33,911 bases of DNA from SIG710 sp045648605 (GCA_045648605.1 JAZROG010000026.1:1-33911), one strand, 5' to 3'. Positions 15,087-25,900 are shown, numbered from the stretch's first letter. Translations and numbers: made by a program. Notes: a model not told the origin generated them from the sequence alone.

Positions 15087-16409
15087 ATGTCTGATACATT
15101 ATATTGGATATGGCTTGCGCTATGTCTTAATCCCGGAAGCGGACAGCTTCATTATCTGCTTGACAGATATTCCTCTGCATATGAAATATTCAGAGCGGAA
15201 GAGGAAGAGCTTGAACGACTTGAGCTGAGTCCGAGGCTTATAAATGCACTTTGTAATAAGGACATGAGCGATGCTTATGCCATAAATGATTACTGTGCAT
15301 CTCATAAGATCGGAATAATATCGTATGACCATGAATTTTATCCTCAGAAGCTGAAGCTTATCTCAAATCCGCCCGCCGTTATTTATTTCAGAGGAACTTT
15401 TCCGAACCTGAATAATAGATTGGCTTTAGGAATCGTCGGAACGAGAAAGATGAGCGAATACGGAAAGAATATAGCGTATAAAATATCATATGAGCTGGCA
15501 AGTGCTGAGGCGATTGTAGTTAGCGGAATGGCACTTGGCATCGATGCGGTTGCAGCCTGCGGTGCTATAAGCGGAGGCGGAAAGACCGTTGCGGTGCTCG
15601 GCTCGGGTGTTGATGTTATCTATCCTCATCAGCATGCAAAGCTATATGAGAAAATTATAGAAAATGGATGCGTTATTTCGGAATATCCGCCAACTACTGC
15701 CGCTTTGGGAAGTCATTTTCCTCAGAGAAACAGAATTATAAGCGGTATAAGCAGCGGTACACTGGTTGTTGAATGTGACATGGACAGCGGTGCGATGATA
15801 ACTGCTTCACGCGCAATAGAGCAGGGCAGAGATATTTTTGCTGTGCCGGGAAAGGTCGGAGATAAGAATGCTTCCGGTACAAATAAGCTTATCCATGAAG
15901 GTGCCGTTATGGTTTCAAGCGCCGATGATATTCTTCGCGAGTATGAATTCTATTATGGCAAAGGGATAAATTATCTGGCACTCAGTATGGCAAGAGGAAG
16001 CTCTGATATAAACGATGAGGCGCTCAGAAGCATGAATATATGCACCGAGGACTATTTCACATCACATAGAGGGCGCAAGGAGAAGGTCGAAAATCCCGAA
16101 AATATTCTCCGTCCGCGAAGGATACCGAAGATAAGTGACGAAAGCTCACTTTCCACGACGATTTCTTCATCGGATAACAAAAATGAGAATGTCGAAAAGC
16201 CAAAAGGCAAGACCGTAGATGAGGAGCTTGCGTCTCTTGATGAGATAGAGCGGAGTATTCTGCTTCTTATGCCCGATGACAGGGCTGTTGGAGTTGACGA
16301 GATCTCAAAGGGCGGTCTTGGATGCTCGGAGATCATGGGAACTATGGCGATACTTGAGATAAAAGGCTTTGTCAGCTCACTGCCCGGTGGACTGTACATA
16401 AAGAATTAA
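15087..16409 (+). CDS. dprA: DNA-processing protein DprA
   Basis: 440 residues from ATG 15087, preceded by AGGAGG. An upstream in-frame start inside the methylase gene is rejected. Seen: an N-terminal helical (SAM-like) region at about 1-75. The Rossmann core follows with GIVGTRKMSEYG (115-126), SGMALGIDAVA (146-156), VAVLGSGVDVIYP (168-180), FPQRNRIISGIS and GAMITASRAIEQGRDIFAVPG. A low-complexity linker at about 330-375 leads to a winged-helix end. Known: DprA binds incoming single-stranded DNA and loads RecA during natural transformation. It is widespread even in species not known to be transformable. It lies directly before topA, as in many Firmicutes. No other competence gene is in the window. 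Confidence 0.96.
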   Translation: MSDTLYWIWLALCLNPGSGQLHYLLDRYSSAYEIFRAEEEELERLELSPRLINALCNKDMSDAYAINDYCASHKIGIISYDHEFYPQKLKLISNPPAVIYFRGTFPNLNNRLALGIVGTRKMSEYGKNIAYKISYELASAEAIVVSGMALGIDAVAACGAISGGGKTVAVLGSGVDVIYPHQHAKLYEKIIENGCVISEYPPTTAALGSHFPQRNRIISGISSGTLVVECDMDSGAMITASRAIEQGRDIFAVPGKVGDKNASGTNKLIHEGAVMVSSADDILREYEFYYGKGINYLALSMARGSSDINDEALRSMNICTEDYFTSHRGRKEKVENPENILRPRRIPKISDESSLSTTISSSDNKNENVEKPKGKTVDEELASLDEIERSILLLMPDDRAVGVDEISKGGLGCSEIMGTMAILEIKGFVSSLPGGLYIKN

Positions 16410-16443
16410 GGGCATAACATAAATTTGAAAGGATGAACAGCAA

Positions 16444-18714
16444 ATGGCAAATCTGGTAATAGTGGAGTCACCCTCAAAGGCATCGACCATTAAGGGCTAT
16501 CTCGGCTCAAATTATAAAGTTATTGCATCGAAGGGTCATGTAAGAGATCTTCCCAAGAGCACTCTCGGAGTTGATATCGAAAATGGCTTTGAGGCGCATT
16601 ATATCAATATCAGAGGAAAGGGGGACCTTATCAAGAGCATAAAGAAGGAGGCAAAGAATGCAGGAAAAGTATTTCTCGCAACCGACCCTGATAGAGAAGG
16701 CGAGGCTATTTCATGGCATCTTGCAAATGCCCTTGGTATCCCTGTTGAAAAGACCCGCAGAGTTACCTTTAACGAGATCACAAAGAGCGCTATAAAGGAT
16801 GCTATCAAAAATCCGAGACAGGTTGACATGAATCTTGTCAATGCACAGCAGGCAAGAAGAATTTTTGACAGAATAGTGGGCTATAAGCTGAGTCCCATTC
16901 TCTGGAAGAGCATCAAGAGCGGTCTCAGCGCGGGAAGAGTTCAGTCTGTTGCAACTCGCATAATAGTTGAGCGCGAGGAGGAGATAAAATCCTTTGTTCC
17001 AAGCGAATATTGGACGATTGAGGCTGTTCTTTCATGCGGAGACAGAACCGTTACTGCACGTTTTGTCGGCGATAAGAACGGCAGGATGAAGCTTGAAAAC
17101 GAGGAGCAAACAAACGCGGTCGTTTCTGCTATCGGAAATGAATTTATTGCCCATTCGGTAAAAAAATCTGTAAAGAATAAAGCACCTCTTCCGCCCTTTA
17201 CAACCTCCACCATGCAGCAGGAGGCATCCAAAAAGCTCGGATTCCAGTCCGCACGCATAATGAGAGTTGCACAGGAGCTTTACGAGGGTATGAATGTTGG
17301 TGCGGAGAATGGCGGCGCACAGGGTCTTATCACCTATATGCGTACAGACTCTCTCCGTATATCCGCAGAGGCATCCGAGGCGGCAAAGAATTATATCAAC
17401 AGTAAGTTTGGCGGTGAGTATTACCCCAAGACCGCAAGAGTATATAAGACAAAGAGCGGCGCACAGGACGCACACGAGGCTATCAGACCCTCAAATGTTG
17501 CTCTTGAGCCGCAGATGATAAAAAAATATCTTACAAACGATCAGTATAAGCTTTATAAGCTCATCTGGGAACGCTTTGTTGCAAGCCAGATGGAGTCGGC
17601 AAAGCTGAATACTGTTGTTGCAGATTTTGCTGCGGGAGGATATATATTCCGCACAAGCGGTTATACCGTTACTTTCCCCGGATATATGGCTATTTACGAG
17701 GAGAGCGAGGAGGAGAAGAAGCATAAGGACGGAGACGAGGAGATAAGCAATCTTCGTTTGCCCGATATTAAGGAAAAGGAGACCTTCTCCCCTGATAAGA
17801 TCGATCCTCAGAAGCACTTCACAGAGCCTCCCCCAAGATATAACGAAGCCTCTCTTATCAAGTTCCTTGAAGAAAAGGGTATCGGAAGACCTTCCACATA
17901 TACTCCTATTATCACAACTATCCTTGCGAGAAATTATGTTGTCAGAGAGGGCAAGGCACTTGTTCCCACCCCGCTTGGCGAGGTTACAACAAAGCTCATG
18001 AAGGAGAAATTTGCCGATATCGTTGACTACAAGTTTACGGCAAATATGGAGGACGATCTCGATGCCATCGAAAAGGGCGATATCGAGATGCAGTCGGTGC
18101 TTTCCGAATTTTACGGTGATTTTGCCGAGTCGCTGAAGGAAGCTGAGGAGACTATCGAGAAGGATAATTACGAGCTTCCCGCAGAGGAGACCGACATCAT
18201 ATGCGAAAAATGCGGAAGCAAGATGGTCGTAAAGAGCGGAAAATTCGGAAAATTTGCCGCTTGTCCCGGTTATCCCAAGTGCAGAAACACAAAGCCTCTT
18301 GTGGAAAAGAAAGAAGAAGCCGAAGAAAAGAAGGTTGTTGTTGCAGATTTCAAATGTGAAAAATGCGGCGCGGATATGGTTCAGAGAACAGGCAAATTCG
18401 GAACATTCTTTGCTTGCAGCCGTTATCCCGAATGTAAATTTACAAAGCAGAAAACAAAGGAGCTTGATGTTGCCTGCCCCAAGTGCGGCGGAAAGGTGCT
18501 GACAAAATACGGCAGAAACCGTACTGTTTTCTATAGCTGTGAAAATTATCCCGATTGTGATTTTTCATCATGGGATATGCCAACGGGTGAAAAATGCCCC
18601 GATTGCGGAAATATGCTCTTCAGAAAGAAGGGAAAGCCGCTTGTAGTTTGCCATGAAAAGAATTGCGGCTACAAGAGAGAAACAACCCCCGATGAAGATA
18701 TGGGTGGAAACTGA
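16444..18714 (+). CDS. topA: DNA topoisomerase I (type IA)
   Basis: 756 residues. Known: TopA relaxes negative supercoils by cutting one strand through a 5'-phosphotyrosine, limiting hypernegative supercoiling behind RNA polymerase. Seen: the TOPRIM domain is at the start (LVIVESPSKASTIKGYLG; FLATDPDREGEAISWHL). The active-site tyrosine is Y298 in GLITYMRTDSLR. Four C-terminal C4 zinc ribbons begin near residues 587, 638, 678 and 718, the last compact (CPDCGNMLFRKK...CHEKNC). A Lys/Glu-rich linker separates ribbons 1 and 2. An AAAGGATG SD precedes ATG 16444. The stop comes one base before the trmFO start codon, so the pair is coupled. Confidence 0.98.
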   Translation: MANLVIVESPSKASTIKGYLGSNYKVIASKGHVRDLPKSTLGVDIENGFEAHYINIRGKGDLIKSIKKEAKNAGKVFLATDPDREGEAISWHLANALGIPVEKTRRVTFNEITKSAIKDAIKNPRQVDMNLVNAQQARRIFDRIVGYKLSPILWKSIKSGLSAGRVQSVATRIIVEREEEIKSFVPSEYWTIEAVLSCGDRTVTARFVGDKNGRMKLENEEQTNAVVSAIGNEFIAHSVKKSVKNKAPLPPFTTSTMQQEASKKLGFQSARIMRVAQELYEGMNVGAENGGAQGLITYMRTDSLRISAEASEAAKNYINSKFGGEYYPKTARVYKTKSGAQDAHEAIRPSNVALEPQMIKKYLTNDQYKLYKLIWERFVASQMESAKLNTVVADFAAGGYIFRTSGYTVTFPGYMAIYEESEEEKKHKDGDEEISNLRLPDIKEKETFSPDKIDPQKHFTEPPPRYNEASLIKFLEEKGIGRPSTYTPIITTILARNYVVREGKALVPTPLGEVTTKLMKEKFADIVDYKFTANMEDDLDAIEKGDIEMQSVLSEFYGDFAESLKEAEETIEKDNYELPAEETDIICEKCGSKMVVKSGKFGKFAACPGYPKCRNTKPLVEKKEEAEEKKVVVADFKCEKCGADMVQRTGKFGTFFACSRYPECKFTKQKTKELDVACPKCGGKVLTKYGRNRTVFYSCENYPDCDFSSWDMPTGEKCPDCGNMLFRKKGKPLVVCHEKNCGYKRETTPDEDMGGN

Positions 18715-18715
18715 T

Positions 18716-20044
18716 ATGGAAGGACCTGTTTTGGAGATAATCGGCGCAGGTCTTGCGGGCTGTGAGGCTGCATGGCAGGCGGCTCGTCTCGGTGCATTTG
18801 TGCGCCTTTATGAGATGAAGCCGAAGAAATATACTCCCGCCCACCATAGTGAAGGCTTTGCGGAGCTTGTATGCTCCAATTCTCTGCGCTCGGACAGTAC
18901 GCAGAATGCTGTCGGACTTCTCAAGGAGGAGCTTCGCAGAATGGGCTCGCTCATAATGGAGGCGGCAGACGCAACCAAGGTTCCCGCCGGCTCTGCACTT
19001 GCCGTTGACAGGAAGCTTTTCTCCGAGTATGTTACAAGCAAAATAAAAAGCAACCCGAATATAGAGGTCATAGAAGAGGAAAAATCAGATATAGGAGAGG
19101 GATGCACCGTTATTGCAACAGGACCTCTCACCTCTGACCCCATGGCTGATTATATAAGAGAAAAGCTTGGATGCGGTAATCTTCATTTCTTTGATGCGGC
19201 CGCTCCGATAGTTGATTTTTCTTCGATAAATATGGATATTGCCTTTTTCGCTTCAAGATATGATAAGGGCGATGCGGATTATATCAACTGCCCCATGACT
19301 CGCGAACAGTATGAGGCATTTTATGAGGCTCTCATCACTGCCGAGGAAGCGGAGCTCAAGGAATTTGATAAGGAATCCCAAAAAGCCCCCAATGTTTTTG
19401 AGGGATGTATGCCCGTTGAGGTAATGGCAAAAAGAGGCAGGGAAACACTTCTTTTCGGCCCTCTTAAGCCTGTTGGCCTTATCGATCCGAGAACGGGCAA
19501 GGAGGCATATGCCGTGGTTCAGCTCCGTAAGGAGAACAAAGAGGGAAGTATGTTTAATCTGGTAGGATTCCAGACCCATCTGACCTTCCCAGAGCAGGCA
19601 AGGGTTTTCAAAATGATCCCCGGACTTGAGAATGCACAGTTCCTTCGCTACGGTGTTATGCATAGAAATACCTATCTTGATTCTCCCGGTATGCTTGACG
19701 AAAGCTATGCAATGAAGGAAAAACAGAATGTATTTTTTGCAGGTCAGATGACGGGTGTTGAGGGCTATATCGAGTCTGCAGGCTCAGGCTTTGTGGCAGG
19801 ACTTAATGCGGCTCTTTGCTCTCTCGGAAAAGAGAAATTCATCTTCGACAGAAGAACGATGATAGGTGCAATGGCTTCTTATGTCAGTCACGGTGGTATA
19901 AGCTCATCTTTCCAGCCGATGAATGCAAATTTCGGCATAATCGAGCCTCTCGGATATAAGGTGAAGGGCGGAAAGACCGCAAAAAATGAGGAAATTGCGA
20001 GAAGATCTCTCGAAATTATTTCGGAGATAGATATTTGGAGTTAA
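18716..20044 (+). CDS. trmFO: Folate/FAD-dependent tRNA uridine-54 C5-methyltransferase
   Basis: 442 residues from ATG 18716. An in-frame ATG at 18692 lies inside topA without an SD. GGTGGA just upstream serves the chosen start. Known: TrmFO makes ribothymidine at tRNA position 54 with methylenetetrahydrofolate and FADH2 instead of SAM, typical of Firmicutes. Seen: the FAD loop IIGAGLAGCEAAW at 8-20, the catalytic-cysteine block LVCSNSLRSD with C53, and GCMPVEVMAKRG with the second cysteine near 231. A C-terminal FAD contact is GQMTGVEGYIESAGSG. The gene order topA-trmFO is a conserved Firmicutes pairing. Full length with no missing motif. Confidence 0.98.
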   Translation: MEGPVLEIIGAGLAGCEAAWQAARLGAFVRLYEMKPKKYTPAHHSEGFAELVCSNSLRSDSTQNAVGLLKEELRRMGSLIMEAADATKVPAGSALAVDRKLFSEYVTSKIKSNPNIEVIEEEKSDIGEGCTVIATGPLTSDPMADYIREKLGCGNLHFFDAAAPIVDFSSINMDIAFFASRYDKGDADYINCPMTREQYEAFYEALITAEEAELKEFDKESQKAPNVFEGCMPVEVMAKRGRETLLFGPLKPVGLIDPRTGKEAYAVVQLRKENKEGSMFNLVGFQTHLTFPEQARVFKMIPGLENAQFLRYGVMHRNTYLDSPGMLDESYAMKEKQNVFFAGQMTGVEGYIESAGSGFVAGLNAALCSLGKEKFIFDRRTMIGAMASYVSHGGISSSFQPMNANFGIIEPLGYKVKGGKTAKNEEIARRSLEIISEIDIWS

Positions 20045-20045
20045 T

Positions 20046-21077
20046 ATGAGAATTATAGTTGATGTAATGGGTGGCGATAATGCCCCCGAGGAGCTTGTAA
20101 AGGGTGCGGTGAATGCCGCAAAGCTTTACAGCGCAGAATATACTATGGTCGGTGATGCGGATGCCATTGCCGATGTAGCAAAAAGAAACGGACTTGATCT
20201 TTCTTCTTTTGAGATAGTTGACGCAAAGGGAGTTGTTGAAATGACCGATGACCCCATCACAGTTGTCCGCAAAAAGGGCGACAGCTCGATGGTGGTTGGT
20301 CTTAAGATGCTTGCGGACGGCAAGGGCGATGCCTTTGTCAGCACGGGAAATACAGGCGCGCTTTTCACAGGAGCAACTCTTATCGTAAGAAGACTTAAAG
20401 GCCTTAAAAGAGGTGGAATCGGTGCACTTTTGCCACTCAGCAATCCCGTTCTTCTTCTTGATTCGGGCGCAAATGTAACTGTTACCCCCGAATATCTTGA
20501 GGATTTTGCCATGATGGGTTCGGTATATATGAAGAAGACCTTTGGCATTGAAAATCCCCGTGTTGGACTTCTCAACAACGGAAGCGAGGAATGTAAGGGA
20601 ACCGAGCTTCAGATAAATACATATAAGCTGCTCTCGCAGAATGAAAATATCAATTTTGTGGGCAATGTTGAAGCGAACAAGGTGCCCTTCGATGCCTGCG
20701 ATGTGCTTGTTACAGACGGTTTTTCGGGCAATATTTTGCTCAAGAGCATAGAGGGCGTCGGAAAGCTGATGCTCGGCTCGATGAAGGGACTTTTCTATAA
20801 GAGTGCGCTTACAAAGGTAGCCGGACTTATGGTTAAAAAGCACGTTGGTGAGCTGAAAAAGAAATTTGACCCCGCAGAGCATGGCGGAGCGCCGCTTTTA
20901 GGCTTTAAAAAGCCTGTTATAAAGGCGCATGGAAATTCAAATGCAAAGGCATTTGCAAGCGCGATAAAACAGGCATATGGCTTTGCCGCATCGGGCGTTA
21001 CCGAGGAGATCGCCAATGCTGCGCTTCTCATAAGAGAAAAGCGCATGGCAGAGGGCGGAGAGGAAAGTGCAGAATAA
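20046..21077 (+). CDS. plsX: Phosphate acyltransferase PlsX
   Basis: 343 residues. Known: PlsX turns acyl-ACP into acyl-phosphate, the donor for PlsY in the first step of phosphatidic acid synthesis. It is peripheral to the membrane. Seen: the start IIVDVMGGDNAPEELVKGA, then DAFVSTGNTGAL, NNGSEECKGT and LVTDGFSGNILLKS. The extended Rossmann fold of the PTA/PlsX family is complete. The ATG is one base after the trmFO stop, with TTTGGAG overlapping the end of trmFO. It is followed by rnc with no acyl carrier protein gene between them, whereas plsX-acpP-rnc or plsX-fabD order is common elsewhere. Confidence 0.98.
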   Translation: MRIIVDVMGGDNAPEELVKGAVNAAKLYSAEYTMVGDADAIADVAKRNGLDLSSFEIVDAKGVVEMTDDPITVVRKKGDSSMVVGLKMLADGKGDAFVSTGNTGALFTGATLIVRRLKGLKRGGIGALLPLSNPVLLLDSGANVTVTPEYLEDFAMMGSVYMKKTFGIENPRVGLLNNGSEECKGTELQINTYKLLSQNENINFVGNVEANKVPFDACDVLVTDGFSGNILLKSIEGVGKLMLGSMKGLFYKSALTKVAGLMVKKHVGELKKKFDPAEHGGAPLLGFKKPVIKAHGNSNAKAFASAIKQAYGFAASGVTEEIANAALLIREKRMAEGGEESAE

Positions 21078-21096
21078 AAAGAAAGGAATGGAGAAT

Positions 21097-21813
21097 ATGT
21101 CAAATTTTCCCTATCCGGCAGAGGAGCTTCAAAAGGCTCTCGGATATACCTATAATGATATATCGCTTCTGAAAAAAGCGCTTACTCATTCTTCATATTC
21201 CAATGAGATGAGATTGCGCCATATTGATGCCGAGTGCAATGAACGCCTTGAATTTCTCGGTGATTCCGTGCTTTCCATTGTTGTAAGTGAGTATCTTTTC
21301 TCTCACTATACAAAAAGACCTGAGGGTGAACTTACCAAAATGCGCGCAGAGGTGGTATGCGAGAAGGCACTTTCCAAATTTGCACTTAAGATCGGACTTG
21401 GAAATTATCTTCTTCTCGGTCACGGTGAGGATAAAAACCACGGAAGAGAAAGAAAGAGCATCCTTGCGGATGCCTTTGAGGCTGTGCTTGCTTCCATTTA
21501 TCTTGATGCGGGTAAGGACGGCAAAAAAATGGTTGCCAGGTTTCTTCTGCCTTACATAATTGAAGAGCTGGAGCTGGCTGAGTCCGGCGGACACGGCAAG
21601 GATTATAAAACTCTTCTCCAGCAGATAGTTCAGCAGGTTGAGGGCGAGGTCCTTGAATATGTGACGGTTGACGAAAGTGGTCCTGACCATCAGAAATCAT
21701 TTACCGTTGAGGCCCGTCTCAATAGCAATGTTATCGGAAGAGGTAAGGGTGGCTCAAAAAGAGAAGCGGAGCAGAATGCCGCATCCGAGGCACTTAAGCT
21801 TTTCGGCGAATAA
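21097..21813 (+). CDS. rnc: Ribonuclease III
   Basis: 238 residues from ATG 21097, set by GAAAGGA ending 9 bases upstream. The ATG at 21088 abuts the SD, and a GTG at 21067 overlaps plsX. Known: RNase III cuts double-stranded RNA, releasing rRNA precursors and processing or degrading mRNAs. Seen: the signature NERLEFLGDSVL at 48-59 holds metal ligands E52 and D56. The second acidic set is in DAFEAVLASIYLD at about 126-138. A double-stranded RNA-binding domain covers about 163-236 (DYKTLLQQIVQ; GRGKGGSKREAEQNAASEAL). It is cotranscribed with plsX upstream and the radical SAM gene downstream. Confidence 0.98.
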   Translation: MSNFPYPAEELQKALGYTYNDISLLKKALTHSSYSNEMRLRHIDAECNERLEFLGDSVLSIVVSEYLFSHYTKRPEGELTKMRAEVVCEKALSKFALKIGLGNYLLLGHGEDKNHGRERKSILADAFEAVLASIYLDAGKDGKKMVARFLLPYIIEELELAESGGHGKDYKTLLQQIVQQVEGEVLEYVTVDESGPDHQKSFTVEARLNSNVIGRGKGGSKREAEQNAASEALKLFGE

Positions 21814-21882
21814 AAGAATATTTTTGGGACTGTGCCATAAAAGCTCAGTCCCGATTCCCGTTAAAAAGGAGGGGATAATTTT

Positions 21883-22917
21883 ATGAAAAAGCACGCAAAT
21901 GTACCGATTTTTATCCCCCATTTGGGTTGCCCCAATGACTGTGTTTTTTGCAATCAAAGGTCGATATCGGGGCATATGAGCTTTGATGAAAATAAGGTTC
22001 GGGACGAGATAGATCAAGCACTTGACTCCATAGAGAGGATCGGTGAGATCGAGCATATAGAAATCGCCTTTTTCGGAGGCTCTTTTACGGGAATAGATCG
22101 GTCTCTTATGATATATTTGCTTGAAACAGCTGATGAATATATTAAGGCGGGAAGAGCCCACAGCATAAGACTTTCAACAAGGCCTGATTATATTGATGAG
22201 GAAATACTCAATATCCTTGAAAAATATGGGGTTGGCACCATCGAGCTTGGACTTCAGAGCATGTGCGATGAGGTGCTGATGAAAAGCCGACGGGGACATG
22301 ACAGTGATACTGCCGAGAAAGCCTGCAAAATGATAAAGAAAAGAGGATTTTCGCTTATCGGACAGATGATGATAGGCTTGCCTGCATCGGATATAAAAAA
22401 AGAGCTTGAAACAGCCGAAAAAATATGCTCCCTCGGAGCTGACGGGGCAAGAATTTATCCAACTGTGATTTTTTACAATACCGAGCTTTGCGAAATGGCA
22501 AGGCGAGGGGAATATACCCCTCTTTCAAACGAAGAGGCGGTTGTGCGAGCAAAGGAGGTCATAAAGCTCCTTGATAAAAACGGTGTGCCTTGCATAAGAG
22601 TCGGACTTTGCGCTTCTGAAAATCTATCCTCCGAGGACGAGGTTTATGGCGGTGCAAATCACAGCGCAATCGGCGAGCTTGCCATGGGCGAGGTCTTTTA
22701 TGACAAAATGTGCTCACTCCTTGACGGACTTTCGGACGAAGGAGAAAAAAACATCGTCTTTTTTGTGCCGAAGGGTGCAACATCCAAGGCTGTTGGACAG
22801 AAAAAAAGGAACATAAATCGAATTAAAGATAAATATTTTGTAAAAAAACATATAAAGAATATCAAAATCCTTGAAAAAAATGAACTTTTAGGTTATAATA
22901 TAAAGATAGAATTTTAG
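21883..22917 (+). CDS. Elp3-like radical SAM protein of unknown substrate
   Basis: 344 residues with a strong AAAAAGGAGGGG SD before ATG 21883. Seen: the 4Fe-4S motif CPNDCVFCNQ (C16, C20, C23; CxxxCxxC), GGSFTGID of the SAM-binding glycine motif, LSTRPDYID, and IELGLQSMCDEVL. These match the first half of the Elp3/YhcC-type radical SAM barrel, but there is no acetyltransferase domain. Known: genes of this type often sit between rnc and smc in Clostridia and are annotated only as radical SAM. Inferred: an RNA-directed or radical modification role is likely from the Elp3-like core, but the substrate is unknown. The basic C-terminus (about 285-344, rich in Lys) could bind nucleic acid. A short GGGACTG/CAGTCCC inverted repeat lies in the upstream gap (21826-21852). 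Confidence 0.92.
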   Translation: MKKHANVPIFIPHLGCPNDCVFCNQRSISGHMSFDENKVRDEIDQALDSIERIGEIEHIEIAFFGGSFTGIDRSLMIYLLETADEYIKAGRAHSIRLSTRPDYIDEEILNILEKYGVGTIELGLQSMCDEVLMKSRRGHDSDTAEKACKMIKKRGFSLIGQMMIGLPASDIKKELETAEKICSLGADGARIYPTVIFYNTELCEMARRGEYTPLSNEEAVVRAKEVIKLLDKNGVPCIRVGLCASENLSSEDEVYGGANHSAIGELAMGEVFYDKMCSLLDGLSDEGEKNIVFFVPKGATSKAVGQKKRNINRIKDKYFVKKHIKNIKILEKNELLGYNIKIEF

Positions 22918-22935
22918 AAATGGGAGGACGAACCT

Positions 22936-25900
22936 TTGTATCTTAAATCACTTGAACTTCAGGGCTTTAAATCCTTCCCTGATAAGACGAAGCTGACATT
23001 TGAAAAGGGTGCCACTGTTATTGTCGGTCCTAACGGAAGCGGAAAATCGAATATTTCCGATGCTATGCGCTGGGTACTTGGCGAAATCTCCTCAAAGAGC
23101 CTCCGAGGATCCAAGATGGAGGACGTTATTTTCGGCGGTGCTGACAGCCGTAAGCCCATGGGATATGCGGAGGTCTCGGTTACCTTTGATAATACCGGTG
23201 ATGAGGGCGGAAGGCTTGACAGCCCATATGACGAGGTTACGGTTACAAGACGTTATTACAGAGCGGGAGAGAGTGAATATTTTATCAACCGCAAGAATGT
23301 GCGTCTTAAGGATATCTATGAGCTTTTCATGAATACCGGTATCGGAAGAGACGGTTATTCTATCATCGGACAGGGTAAGATAGCCGAAATAATCTCCCAG
23401 AAGAGCGACGAGAGAAGAAGCATCTTTGAGGACGCCTCGGGTATTGCAAAATACCGCCACAGAAAGAATGAAGCTGAAAGAAAGCTTGCCGCAACCGAGG
23501 ATAATATGCTCCGTGTAAATGACATTATGAGCGAGCTTGAGGGACGAGTTGAGCCCCTTCGCCGTGATGCGGAAAAGGCAAAAAAATATCTTGAGCTCTA
23601 TGAAACAAAGAAGAAGGCAGATGTCCAGCTCTGGCTCTATGACACGGAAAAGCTGAGAGGCGATATTTTCGCGGCGGAAACCGCATTTAAGCATTCTGAG
23701 ATGGAGCTGCAGAATGCGGAGGACAGCATAACCGCACTTGAGGTGCAGAACGATAAGCTTTTCGAAGCATCACAGTCCAATAAAATGGAATCCGAGCATC
23801 TGCTTGAAATGATAAGAGAGCAGACCGAGAAGAATCATGCCCTTGACAGCGAATATAGAGTTGGCGAAAACAACATCGAGCATACAAACGAGCTTATCGC
23901 CAATATCGAGCAGAGCATTTCTGCCTCGGAGCAGGCTATCCTTGCGGAGAAAAACGCAAAGGACGAGCGAGCAAAAAGCATAGACGAGCTTGGCAAAAAG
24001 CTCGGTGAGCTATCTACTCTTCAGGCTGAGACGGCAGAGGAGCAGAAAAAATGCTCTGAAAAGGCAGAAGGTCTTGAGGGGGATATTGCTACCGCTCTTA
24101 ATGATATCAGAGAGCTTGAGAGCGAGCGAGTTGATATAAGGGTTCGCAAATCGGTGCTTGAAAACGCAAAGACTACCGATACCGACAAGAATACCTCTAT
24201 TCTTTCCGAGATCGAGGAATATAAAAGGACATCCGCGGAGCTTGAGAAAAAATGCGCTAATGCAAAGGACTCGGTTGACAAATATCTTGCGGAGATAGAC
24301 AAGATCGATGCGGAAGCGGATGCACTTGCGGTAAAGACAGCCGCGCTCCGTTCAAGGAGCAGAGAAATGAGAGACAATGTGGGCGCGATCAGCGTTAAGC
24401 GCGAGACAGCCGCCCAGAGAATCGATGCGCTCCGCCGCATGGAGGAGCATTTTGAGGGATATAGCAATTCTGTCCGCTTTGTAATGAAGCAATATGACAG
24501 CGGAGCTATAAAAGGCAAGATATACGGTCCTCTTTCAAAGCTCATAACAGTTGAGAGCAAATATATTACAGCCATCGAAACGGCTCTTGGCGCAAATCTT
24601 CAGAATATCGTTGTTGATAATGAGGAGACTGCAAAGTCGGCTATATTCGCTCTTAAAAATGCCGGCGCGGGCAGAGCCACATTCTATCCTATAGCCTCCA
24701 TGAAGGCGCAGGAGATAACGAGAGAGATAAAGGAAGCGGCATCCTACAGAGGATATATCGGTGCGGCGGATTCGCTTCTCGGTTCTGACAGAATTTTTGG
24801 AGAGATAATCGCATCTCTTCTTGGCAGATGCGTTGTTTTTGATAATATCGACAATGCCACCGCTATGGCAAAGGCTCTGAAATATAAGGTGAGAGTTGTT
24901 ACCCTTGACGGTCAGCAGATAAATCCCGGTGGTTCATTTACCGGCGGTAGCGCGAAGAGGGATAGCGGAATACTCAGCCGTTCGGGCGAGATAGATAAGC
25001 TGGAAAATGAGATGAAAAGCCTTACTGCAGAGCTTGAAAAGGCTAAAAAAGCACTTTCGGAAGCAGAGAGAGAGCTTTCAGCATCCGAAAATGAGGAATT
25101 TTCCATCGAGGACAGAAGAAAGCTTATCCAGACCATGATGAATGCGGAAAACGCGGGCTATGATCAGCTTGCGGCAAAGCTTGATGCAAATAATTCTCTT
25201 ATCGAAAAGCTGCAAGCAGATTATGATACCCTTTCTATCATGCAGAAGAGGTATGAGGAGGATCTGGCTTCGCTTCTTTCAAAGGAAAAGGAGCTTACCG
25301 CAAGAATTGACGAGATCTCCGAATACAGAAATGATAAAGAGGTTGAGAAAAACGAAATTCTTGATAGGAAGAGCGCTCTTGGTGAGGAGCTTACCGCGCT
25401 TTATATCTCGATAAGCGAGACAAGAAAGGATATCGACACCGCAAATGCACTTCTTTCAACCTCGGATGACAGAATAAAGGCGATCGAGATCGATATTTCG
25501 GGCGCAAAGAGCAAAATTGAGGAAATGAAGAAAGCACTTCTTGATCTTGAGAGGTCGCAGAAGGAAAACAGAAGCCAAGCGGAGGAGGGCGAGGGTGCTC
25601 TCGCAGCTCTTAATTCAAGCAGAGCAGAGAAGGAAGCGGGTGGCTTTGAATTTGAAAAGAGACTTAATGATATCAGAGCCAAAATACGCGCAAAGACAGG
25701 CGAGAAGGAGCTGCTTTTCAGAGCGCACACCGCAAACGAAACAAAGCTGGGTCAGCTTCATGCCGAGCAGGATAAGCTTTCCTCAAGACTTTGGGATGAT
25801 TATGAGCTTACAAGAAGTGCGGCAATGGAGCTTGACTATCCGAAGATAGGCAAGGAGGAGCGAGGCGCAGTCCATGAGATACAGACAGAATGCAGAAACA

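Noticed and set aside
20016..20882. 288-codon minus-strand frame opposite plsX
   Set aside because: It is antisense to a complete, well-recognised gene, with no SD and a non-protein-like composition. The long antisense frames opposite rnc (21193-21690) and leuS (31719-32696) are rejected for the same reason.
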